From assembly GCF_030688855.1 (NCBI RefSeq), contig NZ_JAUYZK010000004.1, positions 1 through 64,000 of the forward strand: a stretch of 64,000 bases of DNA, read 5' to 3'. Both the position numbers and the translations under genes were made by a program. Positions 61,009 to 64,000 of the stretch are shown here, in pieces. Positions within the stretch are counted from its first letter, which is position 1; every line of letters starts with the position of its first letter. The notes below the pieces were generated by a model, which did no database searches, was not told where the DNA came from, and saw only the letters and a list, made by a program, of their open reading frames with translations. Source of the stretch: Helicobacter cappadocius (GTDB lineage: Bacteria; Campylobacterota; Campylobacteria; Campylobacterales; Helicobacteraceae).

Positions 61009-62244
61009 TTACTCAATTGGTTCAAATATTGATCCTCTTGTCCGATAAATAGTATTATTATATTGGACTTGATTATCATTAATAAGTTCGGAGAAAAACT
61101 TATTAATCTTAGGATCTTTAAGATTAAAAAACATTTCTACGCCAATAGCGGTAGAATAATTTACCCAATCATATCTCAAATCACTACTCAACAAAGAACC
61201 ATACTCTATAAGTTTTTGATTTGTATTCCCAATAGCATTGATAATATAAAGATTTTGTCTATCCTTAGGTAAAACAAGCATCAATAAAGAAGGATTATAA
61301 TTGATTTGAGTCGATAGTATCTTGAGTGGTTTTTTCTTTGAGAATCCTAATTGTGAAAGCATCAGCCCACTCTTAACAACAGGGGTGTTTAAAACAATCA
61401 CACTATCTTGCAAAAAATCTTCTTGAAAACTTAGGTTTTTTGCAAAAGTAGCTGCTTCTTGAGAAGAAATTGTGCTTTTATAGGCAATATTTGAATCCAT
61501 CTCATCTAAAGTCTCGCTCAAACTCAATCCTACTGGACTATCATCATCATATTCGACGATTGGATTACTCCCTGCAAGAGTAACTATTGTCTGCATTTGT
61601 GCTTTGTAATCAATCCCCCCAAAATACAGCTTAGATGGCAATCTAGATGGATTGATAAGTTGATTTTTGTTAATAGTGGGGATATAAGTGGGAATGCTCA
61701 CATAAGTGCTTTCAATAAAATTTTCTACCCCTGCTTGAGTGAGCAGTGCAATCACAAACTCATATTTTTCCTGTTCAATTCTGCTATAAGCCTCGCTCAA
61801 ATCAGAAGGACTTTCTCCCCCACTATCAAAAACCTTAAAATTAAAGTCTCCTCCGCGCGTCATGAGATATGCCAATATCGTATCAATGCTCGCTACAGAA
61901 TAACGTCCAACAATTTTTTTCGGTATCAGTAATGCTATTTTTATCTGGGAGTTCTTTATATCCTGATACATTGAACTCTGCATAAAAGAATCGATTTCAG
62001 ATAAAGCTACAGCGAGATTTGCTCTCAGCTGTATATTATGCGTGTCATTTTTAAACTTTGCAACAAATGAAAATATCTTTCCTTCAGAATAGAGTTTTTC
62101 CAAACATTTTTCATTACACTTATCAATAGTAATATCCACTACCTCTTGTTTTGGCAATGGCAATGGAGAAATGATATAGCTCTTAGCAAAAATACTACAA
62201 CTACCCAATACAAGAAACATACATAAAGCTGTCCATTTTTTCAT
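61009..62244 (-). CDS. Secreted protein, periplasmic-binding-fold-like (HP1462-like)
   Basis: 411 aa. Signal peptide MKKWTALCMFLVLGSCSIFA; GSC could be read as a lipobox but the AKS site after it suits signal peptidase I. The body alternates strand and helix (KIALLIPKKIVGRY, FEFVIALLTQAG-like, QDSVIVLNTP) in a type 1 periplasmic-binding-like pattern, as in LpoA. From memory the H. pylori neighbour of ccp is annotated as a secreted protein involved in motility; I cannot confirm this here. ATGA-coupled to the upstream gene. Confidence 0.65.
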   Translation of the reverse strand: MKKWTALCMFLVLGSCSIFAKSYIISPLPLPKQEVVDITIDKCNEKCLEKLYSEGKIFSFVAKFKNDTHNIQLRANLAVALSEIDSFMQSSMYQDIKNSQIKIALLIPKKIVGRYSVASIDTILAYLMTRGGDFNFKVFDSGGESPSDLSEAYSRIEQEKYEFVIALLTQAGVENFIESTYVSIPTYIPTINKNQLINPSRLPSKLYFGGIDYKAQMQTIVTLAGSNPIVEYDDDSPVGLSLSETLDEMDSNIAYKSTISSQEAATFAKNLSFQEDFLQDSVIVLNTPVVKSGLMLSQLGFSKKKPLKILSTQINYNPSLLMLVLPKDRQNLYIINAIGNTNQKLIEYGSLLSSDLRYDWVNYSTAIGVEMFFNLKDPKINKFFSELINDNQVQYNNTIYRTRGSIFEPIE

Positions 62245-62879
62245 AAAATTCCTTTTGCAAGTAAAAAATGTTTCATTGCTTCTTTTTTTAAAGATGGGTT
62301 TTTAAGCAATTGGTTTAAAGAATAAGTAGCTAAATAATTCCTCCCATCTTCAGAGAAAATTCTACCTTTATGTTGATTAAAATCAACTCCAAGCAAATGC
62401 CTCAAAACAAAATCACCCATCAAAATAGTAATTTTAATAGGGGCTAATGTCATCTGTTGATTTAAATATTGCCTACATATCAAAGCATCGCTATCTGTTG
62501 GAACATTCAAATCGTTTTCATTGCATTTAACCAAGGATAAAACTCCATATTCTGGTGCTCTTAGCTTGAAAACATTAGAAATAATATCTTGTAACATTTT
62601 TGAACTTCTATTTTCTACAAAGTGATTAAATGCATCTACTAAAGGAAGTCCGGAAATAAATACTATTTTTGCCTTTGGAGGCAAAATACCAAAGCTTGGT
62701 TTGGAAGTTTTACTTCGTTCGCATAGAGCACAATGAGCGATAGTGTCCTCAAGAGAAAGCATTGGGACACTAACCTCAACATTAGATGGCTGGGTATTTA
62801 TATTGTCTATATATCTTTCTCCAAACATCTTTTGATAATACAAAAGCCTGAGATGGAGAATTTTTTGAATTTGAGACAT
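62241..62879 (-). CDS. Uracil-DNA glycosylase-superfamily protein, possibly inactive
   Basis: 212 aa. The overall pattern resembles family 4 UDG: CALCERSKTSKPSFG near residue 50, ITILMGDFVLRHLLG (strand and GxxAL-like helix) and YLATYSLNQLLKNPSLKK for the HPxxLLRxP block. The catalytic blocks look changed: SGLPLVDAF stands where GEAPGxxE is expected, and the HPS motif reads TYSLN. Activity is doubtful. 18 bp after aspA. Confidence 0.6.
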   Translation of the reverse strand: MSQIQKILHLRLLYYQKMFGERYIDNINTQPSNVEVSVPMLSLEDTIAHCALCERSKTSKPSFGILPPKAKIVFISGLPLVDAFNHFVENRSSKMLQDIISNVFKLRAPEYGVLSLVKCNENDLNVPTDSDALICRQYLNQQMTLAPIKITILMGDFVLRHLLGVDFNQHKGRIFSEDGRNYLATYSLNQLLKNPSLKKEAMKHFLLAKGIL

Positions 62880-62897
62880 TAAAACCCGATACTCCCT

Positions 62898-64000
62898 CTA
62901 GTTTTTATTCTTGTTGTGCATATGAGGATTTATCATATTTTGTGGCTTGAATATTTCATCAAGCTGCTCTTTGCTAAGCAATCCTCTTTCTAAAGTGATA
63001 TCATAAACACTTTTACCAGTATTGAGGCATTCTTTCGCAATTGAAGCAGAGTTTTCGTATCCAATATAAGGATTAAGTGCAGTGACAATTCCCACACTAT
63101 TTAAAACAAAATTTTTACATACATCTTCATTTGCGGTGATTCCATCTATGCATTTATGAGCAAGAGTAATCATTGCACGATTTAGCATGACAATAGAATT
63201 AAACAAACTATAGGCAATCACTGGTTCAAACACATTCAATTGCAATTGCCCCCCTTCTGCTGCCATAGTAACGGTAATATCATTTCCAATAACAGCAAAA
63301 CAAACTTGATTAACCACTTCAGGAATAACAGGATTGACCTTACCTGGCATAATAGAACTTCCCGGCTGCATTTTAGGCAGATTGATTTCATTTAATCCCG
63401 CTCTTGGTCCTGAGCTTAAGAGTCTCAGATCATTACACACTTTGGATAATTTTACAGAGACTCTTTTAAGAACTCCACTGATCTGAACATATGCACCTGT
63501 ACTCTGTGTAGCCTCTATCAAATCAGTTGCTGTGATAAAAGGTCTGCCCGTAACTTCTTGGATCTTTTCCTCTACGATTCTTTTATAATCAGGATGTGAA
63601 TTTATACCTGTCCCAATAGCCGTACCACCTAGATTGATAATACGTACCAAATTTCTAGCATCCAAAACACGTTCAATGTCTTTATTGATCATCAACTCAA
63701 AAGTTTTAAACTCTTGTCCTAATGTCATTGGCACAGCATCCTGTAATTGCGTTCTTCCCATTTTGAGTATATCTTGAAACTCTTCAGCTTTTTTGGCATA
63801 TGACTCCTTGAGAATGCGCATTGACTCTGTCAAACCACTCAATCTTTCATAAAGAGCTATTCTAAGTGCTGTAGGATAAGCATCGTTGGTAGATTGAGAC
63901 AAATTTACATGATCATTTGGATGACAATATTCATACTCACCCTTTTTATGCCCCATCAATTCAAGCGCAATATTTGCAATAACTTCATTAGCATTCATAT
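62898..64000 (-). CDS. aspA: Aspartate ammonia-lyase, N-terminus beyond window
   Basis: The C-terminal 366 residues or so are present. NDHVNLSQSTNDAYPTALRI and GSSIMPGKVNPVIPEVVNQV are fumarase/aspartase superfamily signatures; NEDVCKNFVLNSVGIVTALN and the C-terminal LLSKEQLDEIF fit aspartase rather than fumarase. It converts aspartate to fumarate and ammonia. The methionine at 63998 aligns with an internal position (about residue 140 of E. coli AspA), so the gene is cut by the window edge. Confidence 0.88.
   Translation of the reverse strand, partial: MNANEVIANIALELMGHKKGEYEYCHPNDHVNLSQSTNDAYPTALRIALYERLSGLTESMRILKESYAKKAEEFQDILKMGRTQLQDAVPMTLGQEFKTFELMINKDIERVLDARNLVRIINLGGTAIGTGINSHPDYKRIVEEKIQEVTGRPFITATDLIEATQSTGAYVQISGVLKRVSVKLSKVCNDLRLLSSGPRAGLNEINLPKMQPGSSIMPGKVNPVIPEVVNQVCFAVIGNDITVTMAAEGGQLQLNVFEPVIAYSLFNSIVMLNRAMITLAHKCIDGITANEDVCKNFVLNSVGIVTALNPYIGYENSASIAKECLNTGKSVYDITLERGLLSKEQLDEIFKPQNMINPHMHNKNKN

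Noticed and set aside
62898-64000. Fumarase (fumC) instead of aspartase
   Set aside because: The C-terminal blocks (ITANEDVCKNFV, LERGLLSKEQLDEIF) match aspartase better; the family signature alone does not decide.

Overview
The window is a low-GC (roughly one third G+C) bacterial chromosome segment from a Helicobacter-like member of the Campylobacterota. The evidence is the gene content and several gene strings that match my memory of the Helicobacter pylori order: aminotransferase-murC-small membrane protein-mutS2; lutABC-lctP; an RND efflux operon like hefABC; radical SAM-topA-flaB-maf; trx/rluB/dnaE/ccp/HP1462-like; and an HpaA-family lipoprotein. It differs from H. pylori in carrying argG, a fused trpGD and a large accessory region. 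No species can be named from the sequence alone.

Region 1 (1 to about 8,600) is a mobile or phage-derived element whose left part lies outside the window. It holds a tandem array of structured leader sequences (1-1589) in front of very small genes, then a phage-type SNF2-like helicase, an orphan beta-class DNA methyltransferase, a Rep-like protein and several unknown small genes. The right third (6229-8192) is a repeated cassette: a 25-26 codon hydrophobic peptide gene with the layout of a type I toxin-antitoxin locus, a 39-41 aa membrane peptide gene, and an ~80 aa helix-turn-helix gene joined by an ATGA overlap. A fourth toxin-like locus sits alone at 144-359. In three of the four loci the mRNA 3' region is complementary to that locus's own ribosome-binding site, and all four have an extended -10 promoter on the opposite strand. 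A tRNA 3'-end-like fragment at 8571-8594 is a plausible right attachment site.

Region 2 (8,760 to 10,500) is a two-gene surface operon (outer-membrane protein and HpaA-like lipoprotein). Its promoter has an 11-G tract exactly between a consensus -35 and a consensus -10, so phase-variable transcription is expected.

Region 3 (10,700 to 17,500) carries mutS2, a membrane protein, murC and an aminotransferase, followed by two tRNA groups: Gly, Leu, Cys, Ser on plus, and Lys, Glu, Val, Asp, Glu on minus.

Region 4 (17,500 to 64,000) is mostly core metabolism and envelope: cinA, ppk2, recO; an IMPase-accD-rlmH-dksA operon; argG; bioB; lactate use (lutABC, lctP) with bcp; a tripartite efflux pump; trpE-trpGD; dapF; purine permease; topA; sigma-54-type flaB with a Maf flagellin glycosyltransferase; trx and yeiH; dnaE-rluB-hcp; ccp; and aspA, cut by the right edge. 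One short gene that standard length cut-offs would miss, a FeoB-associated-type membrane protein, lies at 23120-23269.
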